Part shown: piece after piece, positions 8,622-16,550 of the stretch | Position numbering within the stretch: the stretch's first letter is position 1 | Layout: every line of letters starts with the position of its first letter | Source of the DNA: Arthrobacter sp. H-02-3 | Lineage (GTDB): Bacteria; Actinomycetota; Actinomycetes; Actinomycetales; Micrococcaceae | Assembly: GCF_003097355.1 (NCBI RefSeq) | Contig: NZ_PYUI01000023.1 | Location: 19,035-83,034 of the forward strand | Direction: 5' to 3' | DNA length: 64,000 nt | Notes under the pieces: generated by a model | What the model was told of the DNA's origin: nothing | The model's input: the letters and a program-made list of their open reading frames with translations, nothing else | The model's database searches: none | Made by a program: the position numbers and the translations under genes

Positions 8622-9178
8622 CAGACCTCGAGCAGCTCAGCTTCCTTGCGCTTGAGCAGCTCGTCAATCCCGTCCACATGCGCCTTGGTCATGGCGTCCA
8701 GTTCCTTCTCGCCGCGGGCGCCCTCGTCTTCGCCGGCTTCGCCGTCCTTGACGAGCCGGTCCAGCGTTTCCTTGGCCTTGCGGCGGATGTTGCGGATGGA
8801 CACCTTCGCGTCCTCGCCCTTGGACTTGACGATCTTGACGTATTCCTTGCGCCGTTCGCTGGTCAGCTCCGGAATGGTGATCCGGATGACATTGCCGTCG
8901 TTGGAGGGGTTGGCGCCCACCTCGGAGTCGCTCAGGGCGCGCTCGATGTCACGCAGGGCCGTCTTGTCGTACGGGGTGACGAGGATGGTGCGGGCATCCG
9001 GGACCGCGAAGGAGGCCAGCTGCTGCAGCGGCGTCGGGGTGCCGTAGTACTCGACGATGACCTTGTTGTACAGGCCAGGCGTTGCGCGGCCGGTCCGGAT
9101 CGAGGCGAAGTCTTCCTTGGCTACCTCAACTGCCTTGTCCATCTTGTCCCCGGCTTCGAGCAAGGTTTCTTCGATCAC
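8621..9178 (-). CDS. frr: Ribosome recycling factor
   Basis: This 185-residue protein has the full length of RRF, which splits post-termination ribosomes together with EF-G. Recognisable segments are EDFASIRTGRATPGLYNKV near residue 30, PDARTILVTPYDK, the ANPSNDGNVIRI core and the C-terminal basic helix region with VRNIRRKAKE-like sequence (SIRNIRRKAKETLD). It lies downstream of pyrH after 132 bp and is coupled to cdsA. Confidence 0.98.
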   Translation of the reverse strand: MIEETLLEAGDKMDKAVEVAKEDFASIRTGRATPGLYNKVIVEYYGTPTPLQQLASFAVPDARTILVTPYDKTALRDIERALSDSEVGANPSNDGNVIRITIPELTSERRKEYVKIVKSKGEDAKVSIRNIRRKAKETLDRLVKDGEAGEDEGARGEKELDAMTKAHVDGIDELLKRKEAELLEV

Positions 9179-9310
9179 GGTCTCTCCTCAGAAATTGGTG
9201 CGTCCCGGCGGCCGGGGCGCGGCACGTTTTCTTGTGCGCCTGTGCATTCCGCCTGGCGCCTGTGTTTTCCGCCTAGCAGCGGAAAGGTCCTGAAAACATC
9301 CTAGCCGTTG

Positions 9311-10048
9311 CTAGGGGGTGACGACGGTGCCCAGGTCTTCGCCGCGGATGGCGCGGGTGACGTTGCCCTCGCCTTCCATGCCGAAGACCACCATCGTGAG
9401 CTTGTTGTCCTTGCACATGGTCATCGCAGTCTGGTCCATGACCCGGATATCGCGGCGCAGAGCGTCGTCGTAGCTGAGTCGGTGGAGCTTCTCCGCCGTC
9501 GGGTCCTTCTTGGGGTCGGCGGTGTAGACGCCGTCGACGCCGCTCTTGGCCATCAGGACGACGTCGGCGTGGACCTCCATGGCGCGCTGGGCGGCCACGG
9601 TGTCCGTAGAGAAGTAGGGCAGGCCGGCGCCGGCACCGAAAATGACAACCCGGCCCTTCTCCATGTGACGGATGGCGCGGCGGGGAATGTAGGCCTCGGC
9701 GACCTGGCCCATGGTGATGGCGCTCTGCACGCGCGTTTCCACCCCGGCCTGTTCCAGGAAGTCCTGGAGGGCGAGGCAGTTCATGACGGTTCCGAGCATG
9801 CCCATGTAGTCGGCGCGGGAACGGTCCATGCCGCTCTGGGACAGTTCGGCGCCGCGGAAGAAGTTGCCTCCGCCGACGACGATCGCGACCTCGACGTCGG
9901 GAACAGCGGCCGCGATCTGCTTGGCCACGCCACGGACGGTGTCCGGGTCAACGCCCAGTTTCCCGCCGCCGAAGACCTCGCCGGAGAGCTTCAAGAGGAC
10001 GCGGCGCCTGTTCTTCTTTGGCTGGGCTGAAGTGGTGACGGTTTCCAT
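9311..10048 (-). CDS. pyrH: UMP kinase
   Basis: PyrH phosphorylates UMP to UDP. The 245-residue amino-acid-kinase-fold protein shows LLKLSGEVFGG at the N-terminus, IVVGGGNFFRG, the MDRSRADYMGMLGTVMNCLA segment and the C-terminal FGMEGEGNVTRAIRGED-like end. Length is normal. The start has an upstream GGAAGG at proper distance. It follows the rpsB-tsf unit, from which it is separated by a strong terminator, so pyrH-frr-cdsA probably has its own promoter in 10049-10146. Confidence 0.98.
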   Translation of the reverse strand: METVTTSAQPKKNRRRVLLKLSGEVFGGGKLGVDPDTVRGVAKQIAAAVPDVEVAIVVGGGNFFRGAELSQSGMDRSRADYMGMLGTVMNCLALQDFLEQAGVETRVQSAITMGQVAEAYIPRRAIRHMEKGRVVIFGAGAGLPYFSTDTVAAQRAMEVHADVVLMAKSGVDGVYTADPKKDPTAEKLHRLSYDDALRRDIRVMDQTAMTMCKDNKLTMVVFGMEGEGNVTRAIRGEDLGTVVTP

Positions 10049-10146
10049 GGTGCCTTCCCGTTGGTGAACTCTGAGTTAGGTTATCGTGCTGGGGGCCCAA
10101 GGCGGCATTCCGGCGGTGGCCGAAACGGGTACCTCGTGCATGCATG

Positions 10147-10179
10147 CAAAAGGGGTGGCCACCGTGGTGACCACCCCCT
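10147..10179 (-). terminator. Terminator of the rpsB-tsf operon
   Basis: On the minus strand GGGGTGGTCACC and GGTGGCCACCCC pair over 12 bp around a short loop and are followed by TTTTGC. It lies 56 bp after the tsf stop and in front of pyrH. Confidence 0.8.
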
Positions 10180-10235
10180 TAGCATGTCTGGCTATTGTCC
10201 GACGTATGTCTGACCAGCGCCTGACTGTTGTCTGA

Positions 10236-11072
10236 CTAGGAGCCGACGCGGAAGCGCGTGAAGGCAGTTCCCTTGACGCCGGCCTCTTCGAGGACCTGGG
10301 CGACGGACTTCTTGGCATCCTTGGCGAATGCCTGGTCAACGAGGACCTCGCCCTTGTAGAAGCCGGTAACGCGGCCTTCGACGATCTTGGTCATCGCAGC
10401 CTCGGGCTTGCCCTCGGCCTTTGCGGTTTCCTCGGCGATGCGGCGCTCGGACTCGACGAGCTCGGCCGGAACGTCCTCACGGGTGAGGTAGTTCGGAGCC
10501 ATGGCGGCGATGTGGACGGCAACGTCGTGGGCTGCGGTGGCAGCTGCTTCGCCTTCGCCGTCAACAGCGAACAGGACGCCGACCTGGGCCGGGAGGTCCT
10601 TGGAGGTCTTGTGCAGGTAAGCGTCGACCGTAGCGCCCTCGATGCGGGAGAGACGGCGGACAACAACCTTTTCGCCCAGAACCGCACCCTCTTCGATGAC
10701 GACCTCGGACAGCGGCTTGCCGTCAACCTCGGTGGCCAGCAGGGTCTCGAGGTCAGCAGCGCCGGACTCGACAGCCACGGCCAGGACCTTGTCGGCCAGC
10801 TGGATGAACTTGTCAGCCTTGGCGACGAAGTCGGTCTCGCAGTTGACTTCGATCATCACGCCGACGCCGTTGGCGACCTTGGCAGCAACCAGGCCTTCAG
10901 CGGTGGAGCGGCCTTCGCGCTTGGTGGCGCCCTTGAGGCCCTTGATGCGGATGATTTCGATGGCCTTTTCGGCGTCACCGTTGGCTTCGTCAAGAGCCTT
11001 CTTGACATCCATCATGCCGGCGCCGGTGCGCTCGCGCAGAGCCTTGATATCAGCGGCAGTGTAGTTCGCCAT
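10236..11072 (-). CDS. tsf: Translation elongation factor Ts
   Basis: EF-Ts exchanges GDP for GTP on EF-Tu. This 278-residue protein has the N-terminal UBA-like domain (YTAADIKALRERTGAGMMD), the EGLVA and EVNCETDFVAK core and two dimerisation subdomains. Length fits actinobacterial EF-Ts. It follows rpsB after 143 bp that hold a large hairpin, and is closed by a terminator. Confidence 0.98.
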   Translation of the reverse strand: MANYTAADIKALRERTGAGMMDVKKALDEANGDAEKAIEIIRIKGLKGATKREGRSTAEGLVAAKVANGVGVMIEVNCETDFVAKADKFIQLADKVLAVAVESGAADLETLLATEVDGKPLSEVVIEEGAVLGEKVVVRRLSRIEGATVDAYLHKTSKDLPAQVGVLFAVDGEGEAAATAAHDVAVHIAAMAPNYLTREDVPAELVESERRIAEETAKAEGKPEAAMTKIVEGRVTGFYKGEVLVDQAFAKDAKKSVAQVLEEAGVKGTAFTRFRVGS

Positions 11073-11109
11073 GTGAACCCCTCTGTCTAGAAATTTATGT
11101 GGTGTACGG

Positions 11110-11154
11110 ACCGACAGGACGGCTGCTCACCGAGTGAGCGGCCATCCTGTCGGT
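11110..11154 (-). promoter_or_regulatory. Large hairpin between rpsB and tsf (possible attenuator or mRNA processing site)
   Basis: ACCGACAGGA and TCCTGTCGGT form a perfect 10-bp stem, continued inward by GGC/GCC and GCTCAC/GTGAGC around a 3-nt loop. No T run follows on the minus strand, so it is not a standard terminator. It may lower tsf expression relative to rpsB or protect the rpsB message. Confidence 0.6.
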
Positions 11155-11215
11155 ACCCCCTGCGCCGCAGGCAGCTGCATGCAGCGTGAGGGGAGATCCA
11201 GATTTACTTGTCTGC

Positions 11216-12097
11216 CTACTTGGCTCCGTCAGCTGCCGGTGCTTCTTCGGCGGCCGGAGCAGCCTCTGCAGCCGGAGCTTCTTCAGCAGCGGGTGCTTCT
11301 TCAGCGGCGGGCGCTGCAGCAGCTTCAGCCTTGTTGCCCTCGAGGAGTTCGCGCTCCCACTCGGCCAGCGGCTCTTCCGGAGCTTCCGTGGTGCCGGTGG
11401 CGCGCTGGTTACGGGCGATGAGGCCCTCAGCAACGGCGTCGGCGACAACGCGGGTCAGCAGGTTGACGGAGCGGATGGCGTCGTCGTTGCCCGGGATCGG
11501 GAAGTCGACTTCGTCGGGATCGCAGTTGGTGTCCAGGATGGCCACAACCGGGATGTTCAGCTTCTTGGCTTCGTCGACAGCAAGGTGTTCCTTCTTGGTG
11601 TCAACGATCCACAGCGCGGAGGGCGCCTTGGTCAGGTTGCGGATACCACCGAGGTTGGTTTCCAGCTTGGTGAGTTCGCGGCGAAGGAGCAGCAGTTCCT
11701 TCTTGGTGTATGCGGAACCGGCGACGTCGTCGAAGTCGATCTCTTCCAGTTCCTTCATGCGCTGGATGCGCTTGGAGACGGTCTGGAAGTTGGTGAGCAT
11801 ACCGCCGAGCCAACGCTGGTTGACGTACGGCTGGCCAACGCGGGTGGCCTGCTCGGCGATGGATTCCTGCGCCTGCTTCTTGGTGCCGACGAAGAGAACG
11901 GTGCCGCCGTGTGCAACGGTGGCCTTCACGAACTCGTAGGCACGGTCGATGTAGGACAGCGACTGCTGCAGGTCAATGATGTAGATACCGTTGCGCTCCG
12001 TGAAGATGAAGCGCTTCATCTTCGGGTTCCAACGGCGGGTCTGGTGTCCAAAGTGGACGCCGCTGTCAAGCAGCTGGCGCATAGTTACGACGGGCAT
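11216..12097 (-). CDS. rpsB: 30S ribosomal protein S2
   Basis: S2 completes the 30S subunit and is needed for S1 binding in organisms that have S1. The 293-residue protein starts MPVVTMRQLLDSGVHFGHQT and keeps the classic RWNPKMKRFIF and NQRWLGGMLTNF segments. The C-terminal 40 residues are an Ala/Glu/Pro tail built of APAAEE repeats, which explains why it is longer than the E. coli protein (241). GGAAGGAGCG precedes the ATG. It opens the rpsB-tsf unit. Confidence 0.98.
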   Translation of the reverse strand: MPVVTMRQLLDSGVHFGHQTRRWNPKMKRFIFTERNGIYIIDLQQSLSYIDRAYEFVKATVAHGGTVLFVGTKKQAQESIAEQATRVGQPYVNQRWLGGMLTNFQTVSKRIQRMKELEEIDFDDVAGSAYTKKELLLLRRELTKLETNLGGIRNLTKAPSALWIVDTKKEHLAVDEAKKLNIPVVAILDTNCDPDEVDFPIPGNDDAIRSVNLLTRVVADAVAEGLIARNQRATGTTEAPEEPLAEWERELLEGNKAEAAAAPAAEEAPAAEEAPAAEAAPAAEEAPAADGAK

Positions 12098-12836
12098 GCC
12101 GACGCTCCTTCCGGCAGGTCATTCATGAGAGAGCCCATGGCTCTCTTACCCTGCCCATAGTTGACGGTTATTTAGCAATCACCCGGGATGGGCGTTGCTC
12201 CTGGCATCCACTGCGCTTCCCATCCGTGCCGGAGGGAACGGACCGCAGGAGGCGCAGTCCTCCGCTGCGGAAGTTTGAGGCTTCTTTTGAGGAGGGCTGG
12301 ATACGCGTAGTCAGCTGCTGCTCCCCCGCACCCCTGAATGAGGCGTGCCGGCTTGAACAATCACGACGGCCGCGACGACCATCACAATGCCTAACACGGT
12401 GACTGTCGCAGTGACTATCGCGGTGATCATCACAAGCGTGAGGGCACAGCAAACTGCTCCACCAAGTGTACTACAGCAGCCCCGCCCCGAAGGACCGCTT
12501 TCGCCGGGCAACGGGGCCGGGATCCGGGGGTTGGAGCGGGGGCCCGCCCGGGACTCGGAACGAGGACAGGTGGGCGCCGGGTCGGGACGTGGACCGGGGG
12601 CGCGCAGTCGCCGGGTCGGGACGTGGACCGGGGGCGCGCAGTCGCCGGGTCGGGACGTGGACCGGCTCGGGGCGGGGCCGGGCCGGGCCGACGGGCACCG
12701 GCTCGGGGCCGACGGGCACCGGCGGCCTAAGCCCCGCCCGGCGCCCGCCAAACTGCCGCCCGGGCGACGCTCGCGCTTTTCCACATAGCAGCCGAGGACG
12801 ATTCCGCCCGGCGAGCTGCCGCGGCAGGCTGGAGGC
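12098..12836. other. 739-bp gene-free stretch between rpsB and the M23 peptidase gene
   Basis: This divergent intergenic region must hold the rpsB promoter and leader and the promoter of the peptidase gene. Its centre and right part (about 12480-12780) are extremely GC-rich and contain a 34-bp tandem repeat. The rpsB-proximal 380 bp are less GC-rich. Open frames here are short and lack ribosome binding sites. No RNA gene was recognised. Confidence 0.6.
12575..12665. repeat. 34-bp GC-rich tandem repeat, 2.7 copies
   Basis: The unit begins CGCCGGGTCGGGACGTGGAC and ends GGGGGCGCGCAGT. Copies start at 12575, 12609 and 12643; the third is identical for 23 bases and then diverges. A second small direct repeat (CCGACGGGCACCGGC, twice) follows to about 12725. 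No function is apparent. Confidence 0.85.
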
Positions 12837-13442
12837 ATGAAGATCCCCATCGGCCTGGCGGCTTTGCTCCTGGCACTGCCCACGGTGCTCACAGTTCCGG
12901 TCCCCCAGCGTCCTGCACCCGAGGCTTTCGTCACCGCCGGGTCGGGCCCCGCCGGTCCCGAGATTTCGATGTCCAGTGTCCGGGGTTCCCCGGGGGCACC
13001 GGCTGTCCCGGCACCCACCTGGGCCTGGCCGCTCAGTCCGCGGCCGGCTGTTCTACGCGGCTTCGATCCCCCGGCAAAGCCGTGGCTCAGCGGTCACCGC
13101 GGGGTCGACATTGAGGCGGCATACGACGGCGCCCCGATGTTCTCACCGGAGGCCGGGACGGTGAGCTTTGTCGGAGTCGTGGTGGACCGGCCGGTCATCA
13201 CCATCGATCACGGCAACGGGCTGCGCAGCAGTTTCGAACCGGTGGCGAGCGCCCTGACGGCGGGGACCGCGGTGGCCAAGGGCGACATCCTGGGCCGCGT
13301 GCAGATCGGCCACTGCGGTCCTGCGCCGCCCTGCCTCCATTGGGGCGTCCGCCGAGGCGAAGACTACGTGAACCCGCTGGCGTTCGTAATGGATCTGAGG
13401 CCCTCAGTCCTGCTCCCGCCCCTGGTGACCGGCCCCGGGTGA
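12837..13442 (+). CDS. Secreted M23-family peptidase (LytM-like), atypical active site
   Basis: This 201-residue protein has an N-terminal signal peptide (MKIPIGLAALLLALPTVLTV), a Pro/Ala-rich linker and a peptidase M23 domain from about residue 60. The zinc-binding HxxxD motif is present in GHRGVDIEA. The second motif, usually HxH, reads CLHWGVR, so the first histidine is replaced by cysteine. M23 enzymes cut peptidoglycan cross-links, but loss of this catalytic histidine may make the protein a non-catalytic wall-binding or activator form. Similar CLHWG variants occur in actinobacterial relatives as far as I recall. It is a single gene read away from rpsB. Confidence 0.88.
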   Translation: MKIPIGLAALLLALPTVLTVPVPQRPAPEAFVTAGSGPAGPEISMSSVRGSPGAPAVPAPTWAWPLSPRPAVLRGFDPPAKPWLSGHRGVDIEAAYDGAPMFSPEAGTVSFVGVVVDRPVITIDHGNGLRSSFEPVASALTAGTAVAKGDILGRVQIGHCGPAPPCLHWGVRRGEDYVNPLAFVMDLRPSVLLPPLVTGPG

Positions 13443-13537
13443 GGGGCCGGCGGGCGGGCGCCGGTTGTACGCTGCAGGGTGCCCGGTACCGGTTGCCCGG
13501 TGCAGGTTGTCCGGTGCCGACACGGAGCCGGGGTGCC

Positions 13538-14728
13538 TTAGACGATCGCGGAAATTCCGGTAATCGCGCGGCCGGTCACGAGGGTATTGATTTCGTGCGT
13601 ACCTTCATAGGAGTAAATCGCCTCGGCGTCGGCAAACACTTTCGCCATCTCGAAGTCCGTCACGATTCCGTTGCCGCCGAGGATGCTCCGGCCCAGGGCC
13701 ACACTTTCACGCATGCGCGCGGTGGTGAACGCCTTGGCCAGTGCGGACTGCTCGTCTTTGGCCTCGCCGGCGTCCTCCAGCTGGGAAAGCCGGACCATCA
13801 TGCCCATGGAGCTGACGGCATTGCCAAGGATCTGCACGAGCTGGTTCTGAATCAGCTGGAACGAGGCAATCGGGCGGCCGAACTGGGTGCGCTCAACGGC
13901 GTAGCGCCGGGCGACGTCGAAGGCCGCAAGCTGCTGGCCCACCGCCTGCCAGGCCACGGCGAGGCGGGTGACCTTGAGGACTTTGTTGGTGTCGCGGAAG
14001 CTGTTGGCGTTGGCGAGTTTGAAGAAGTCCGGCACCACCACGTTGTCGAGGGTGATGTCGGCGTTCTGTACCGTGCGCAGCGAGATCTTGTTCTCGATCT
14101 TCGTGGCGCGATACCCCTCGGTCTTGGTGTCAACGAGGAATCCTTTGACCTGGTTGTCGTCGACGTCCCGGGCGTAGATGACCACCCAATCGGAGAAAGT
14201 GGCGTTGCCGATCCAGCGCTTGGCGCCGTTGAGGATCCAGCTGTCACCCTCTCGCCGGGCTGTGGAGCGGGTGCCGCCGGCGACGTCGGAGCCGCCGAGC
14301 GGTTCGGTCAGGCCGAAGGCGCCGATCTTCTTGAGGGAGTAGATGTCCGGAAGCCATGCATCTTGCTGTTCCTGCGAGGCAAGGGCTTCGATGGAGCCGG
14401 TGAACAACCCGTCATGGACGCCCATGAACGTCGCGATCGACGTGTCCGCGCGGGTGGCCTCGGCATGCAGGATTCCTGCGAAGAGGTTCGAGTAGCCCTG
14501 CCGCTTAACCGGACTGACGAGGTCGATTTCGGCGAGCTTCGGGATCAGGTCCATGGGGAACTCGGCGCGGTTCCAGCAATCGACGGCGATCGGCTTGACC
14601 TCGCGGGCGAGGAACTCGCGCACTTCGGCCAGCCTGTCCTGCTCCTTGGCGCTGAGAAGCTGCTCGAACGCGAAGAAGTCACCATCGGCGTAGGGCAGGT
14701 TGTGGATGTCGATTTCAGCTTTGGACAT
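13538..14728 (-). CDS. Acyl-CoA dehydrogenase (glutaryl-CoA dehydrogenase-like)
   Basis: This 396-residue flavoprotein has the three-part acyl-CoA dehydrogenase fold: N-terminal helices, the FAD loop GAFGLTEPLGGSDVAGG, the KRWIGNATFSDW strand region and the C-terminal domain with RTQFGRPIASFQ. The catalytic glutamate lies in IYSYEGTHEINTLV, the position used by glutaryl- and short-chain enzymes. FAD-dependent alpha,beta-oxidation of an acyl-CoA is the expected reaction; the substrate is not certain. A palindrome at 14790-14805, 62 bp before the start, may be the operator of a TetR-type regulator. Confidence 0.92.
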   Translation of the reverse strand: MSKAEIDIHNLPYADGDFFAFEQLLSAKEQDRLAEVREFLAREVKPIAVDCWNRAEFPMDLIPKLAEIDLVSPVKRQGYSNLFAGILHAEATRADTSIATFMGVHDGLFTGSIEALASQEQQDAWLPDIYSLKKIGAFGLTEPLGGSDVAGGTRSTARREGDSWILNGAKRWIGNATFSDWVVIYARDVDDNQVKGFLVDTKTEGYRATKIENKISLRTVQNADITLDNVVVPDFFKLANANSFRDTNKVLKVTRLAVAWQAVGQQLAAFDVARRYAVERTQFGRPIASFQLIQNQLVQILGNAVSSMGMMVRLSQLEDAGEAKDEQSALAKAFTTARMRESVALGRSILGGNGIVTDFEMAKVFADAEAIYSYEGTHEINTLVTGRAITGISAIV

Positions 14729-14789
14729 GATGTTCCTTCACTCGTGATCAGCAGCGACCAAAAGGACACGGGCTTCGCGCCTGCGCTAT

Positions 14790-14805
14790 GTTACTCACCA
14801 GTAAC
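14790..14805. promoter_or_regulatory. Perfect palindrome GTTACT-N4-AGTAAC, candidate TetR-type operator
   Basis: GTTACTCACCAGTAAC has 6-bp perfect arms with a 4-bp spacer and lies upstream of the acyl-CoA dehydrogenase gene. TetR-family regulators of acyl-CoA metabolism commonly use such sites. A closely similar palindrome occurs at 40017-40032. Confidence 0.5.
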
Positions 14806-14849
14806 TTACCGCAGTTCGGGGACCGCTGCAAGCAGCGGCGCCACGCAAA

Positions 14850-14888
14850 GGGAGCCGCGGCCGACGTCGGACGTCAGCCACGGCTCCC
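14850..14888 (-). terminator. Terminator downstream of the CAU tRNA
   Basis: On the minus strand GGGAGCCG and CGGCTCCC pair, with an inner GACGTC stem, followed by TTTG. It lies 38 bp past the tRNA 3' end. Confidence 0.65.
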
Positions 14889-14926
14889 CTGGGTGCGGAT
14901 CCGGAGAGGAGGTATCCGCACAAATG

Positions 14927-15000
14927 TAGGGCTACTCGGACTTGAACCGAGGACCTTAGGATTATGAGTCCCGCGCTCTAACCAGCTGAGCTATAGCCCC
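14927..15000 (-). tRNA. tRNA with CAU anticodon (Ile2 or elongator Met)
   Basis: A full 74-nt cloverleaf reads from 15000 to 14927. The acceptor stem is GGGGCTA/TAGCCCT with A73 and no encoded CCA. The D stem GCTC/GAGC and T arm CTCGG-TTCAAGT-CCGAG are intact. The anticodon loop is CTCATAA (CAU). The anticodon stem has a C27-A43 mismatch and a G28-U42 pair. It is not the initiator type. Whether the C34 is modified to lysidine (reading AUA as Ile) or the tRNA carries Met cannot be settled by eye. Confidence 0.88.
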
Positions 15001-15249
15001 TTGCGCCCGGAGCCAGGCCAGACCCGTGGGGGCCGGACTGCTTCCGGGCAAAAACACTCTAGCAATAGTAGACGCAACCCACGTGCAAGCCACCACTGCG
15101 GCTGGCGGCCTGCTGATGCCCGACGTCTCCGCCGGCCATGGCCCGCCTACGCCGGGACTTGACTCAGCTGGAGCAGGACGAGGCCGGAAGACACTGCCAG
15201 GCCGGAGGACACTGCGAGACGGGGCACCGGCAGAGCAGCTGCAGCCTGC

Positions 15250-16446
15250 CTAGACGACCAGGTCGTCGTAGCTGGCGCCCCGGTAGATGTCTTCGAACGT
15301 TTGCAGCGTCCGCTCGATGCCGTGGCTCTCTACCATTTCGCGGCTGATCTTCCCCATCGCCTCAAGCTGGTCCTCGGGCAGCGAGAGCACGCGAGCCAGC
15401 TTGGCGGCGAGATCATCGCTGTCGTTGGGGGTAAAGAGGTAGCCGTTCTCGCCTTCGCGCACCAAGTGCGGCAGCGCCATGGCGTCGGCCAGCAGGACGG
15501 GGGTCGACGCCGACATCGCCTCCAGGGTCACGAGGGACTGAAGTTCCGCCGTGCCGGGCATGCAGAACACATCCGCCGCGATGTACGCCTCGCGGAGTTC
15601 GGCGTCGCTGGCCAGGCCGAGGAACTTGACCCGGTCTGTCAGGCCGAGCCGGGCGACCTGGGCTTCGAGGGCCGGGCGCACTTCGCCGCCGCCGACGATT
15701 TCCAGATGGATGTCCAGGTCTTTGGGCGTCTTGGCGACGGCGTCGATCAGCACGTCCACGTGCTTTTCCTCGGCCAGCCGGCCGACGAAAAGCGCGGTGG
15801 GGCTGGCGTGGCGTTCAATCGCTTCGTCGGGACGCAGCTCGTAGGCGGCGGCGTCGATGCCGTTGGAGAGGGGCAGGACCTTGCGGAGGAAGGCGTGCTG
15901 GTGCATGGCCCTGGCAGCGAGCGGTGTGGGCGTGGTCACGACGTCGGCCTGGCTCATGACCTTGCCCATGTCCCGCCAGGAGATCCGGCCGATGATGTCT
16001 TTGAACCACTGCGGGAACGGCAGGAACGGGTTCAGGTTTTCCGGCATGAAATGATTCGTCGCCACCACGCGGATGCCGCGCTTCACGGCCTCGTACAGGA
16101 CGTGCTCGCCGATCATGTAGTGGCTCTGTATGTGCACCACGTCCGGTTGGATGCGGTCGAACAAGAGCGCGATTTCCTTCTTGATCTCCCAGGGGAAGGT
16201 GATCCGGAAGTACTCGTGCGTCGGCACGGAGTGGGAGCGCAGGCGGTGCACGGTGGCCTCTTCGCTGAACTCGGTGAAGCTCGGGCCCTTGCCCGGGCGG
16301 CATGCCAGTACGTGCACATTGTGTCCGCGGGCTGTCATCCCCTTAGCGAGACGGTAGCCAAACTGGGCGGCCCCGTTGACGTGGGGCGGGTACGTGTCAG
16401 CGGCAATCAGGATGGTCAGCGGAGGCTGGTTGTCGGACATGGTCAC
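15250..16446 (-). CDS. GT4-family glycosyltransferase
   Basis: This 398-residue GT-B enzyme has the N-terminal acceptor domain with ADTYPPHVNGAAQFGYRLA (Gly-rich loop) and the C-terminal nucleotide-sugar domain with FVGRLAEEKHVDVLIDA. The EX7E motif lies in GTAELQSLVTLEAM. It resembles the mannosyltransferases that build actinobacterial phosphatidylinositol mannosides or lipoglycans (PimB/MgtA group), but donor and acceptor are not certain. GTG at 16446 is preferred because AGGAG sits 8 nt before it; an ATG two codons later (16440) is possible. Membrane-surface action is likely. Confidence 0.9.
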   Translation of the reverse strand: MTMSDNQPPLTILIAADTYPPHVNGAAQFGYRLAKGMTARGHNVHVLACRPGKGPSFTEFSEEATVHRLRSHSVPTHEYFRITFPWEIKKEIALLFDRIQPDVVHIQSHYMIGEHVLYEAVKRGIRVVATNHFMPENLNPFLPFPQWFKDIIGRISWRDMGKVMSQADVVTTPTPLAARAMHQHAFLRKVLPLSNGIDAAAYELRPDEAIERHASPTALFVGRLAEEKHVDVLIDAVAKTPKDLDIHLEIVGGGEVRPALEAQVARLGLTDRVKFLGLASDAELREAYIAADVFCMPGTAELQSLVTLEAMSASTPVLLADAMALPHLVREGENGYLFTPNDSDDLAAKLARVLSLPEDQLEAMGKISREMVESHGIERTLQTFEDIYRGASYDDLVV

Positions 16447-16550
16447 GTGAAGAGCTCCTGGTGGTCGCTGGCGGGCAGCTGGATCAAAGGTGGCCGGCTG
16501 GCGGTCGGTGCAGGCGCACCGGGCCTGTAGCCGAAGTCTGGACGGACGCC

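Noticed and set aside
12311..12430. Short hydrophobic peptide gene on the minus strand upstream of rpsB
   Set aside because: About 40 hydrophobic residues are encoded, but there is no ribosome binding site and the frame contains TTA, ATA and ACA codons unlike the surrounding genes.
15120..15245. Small gene after the glycosyltransferase
   Set aside because: Only short frames and an imperfect 18-bp direct repeat are present; no start site or family was seen.
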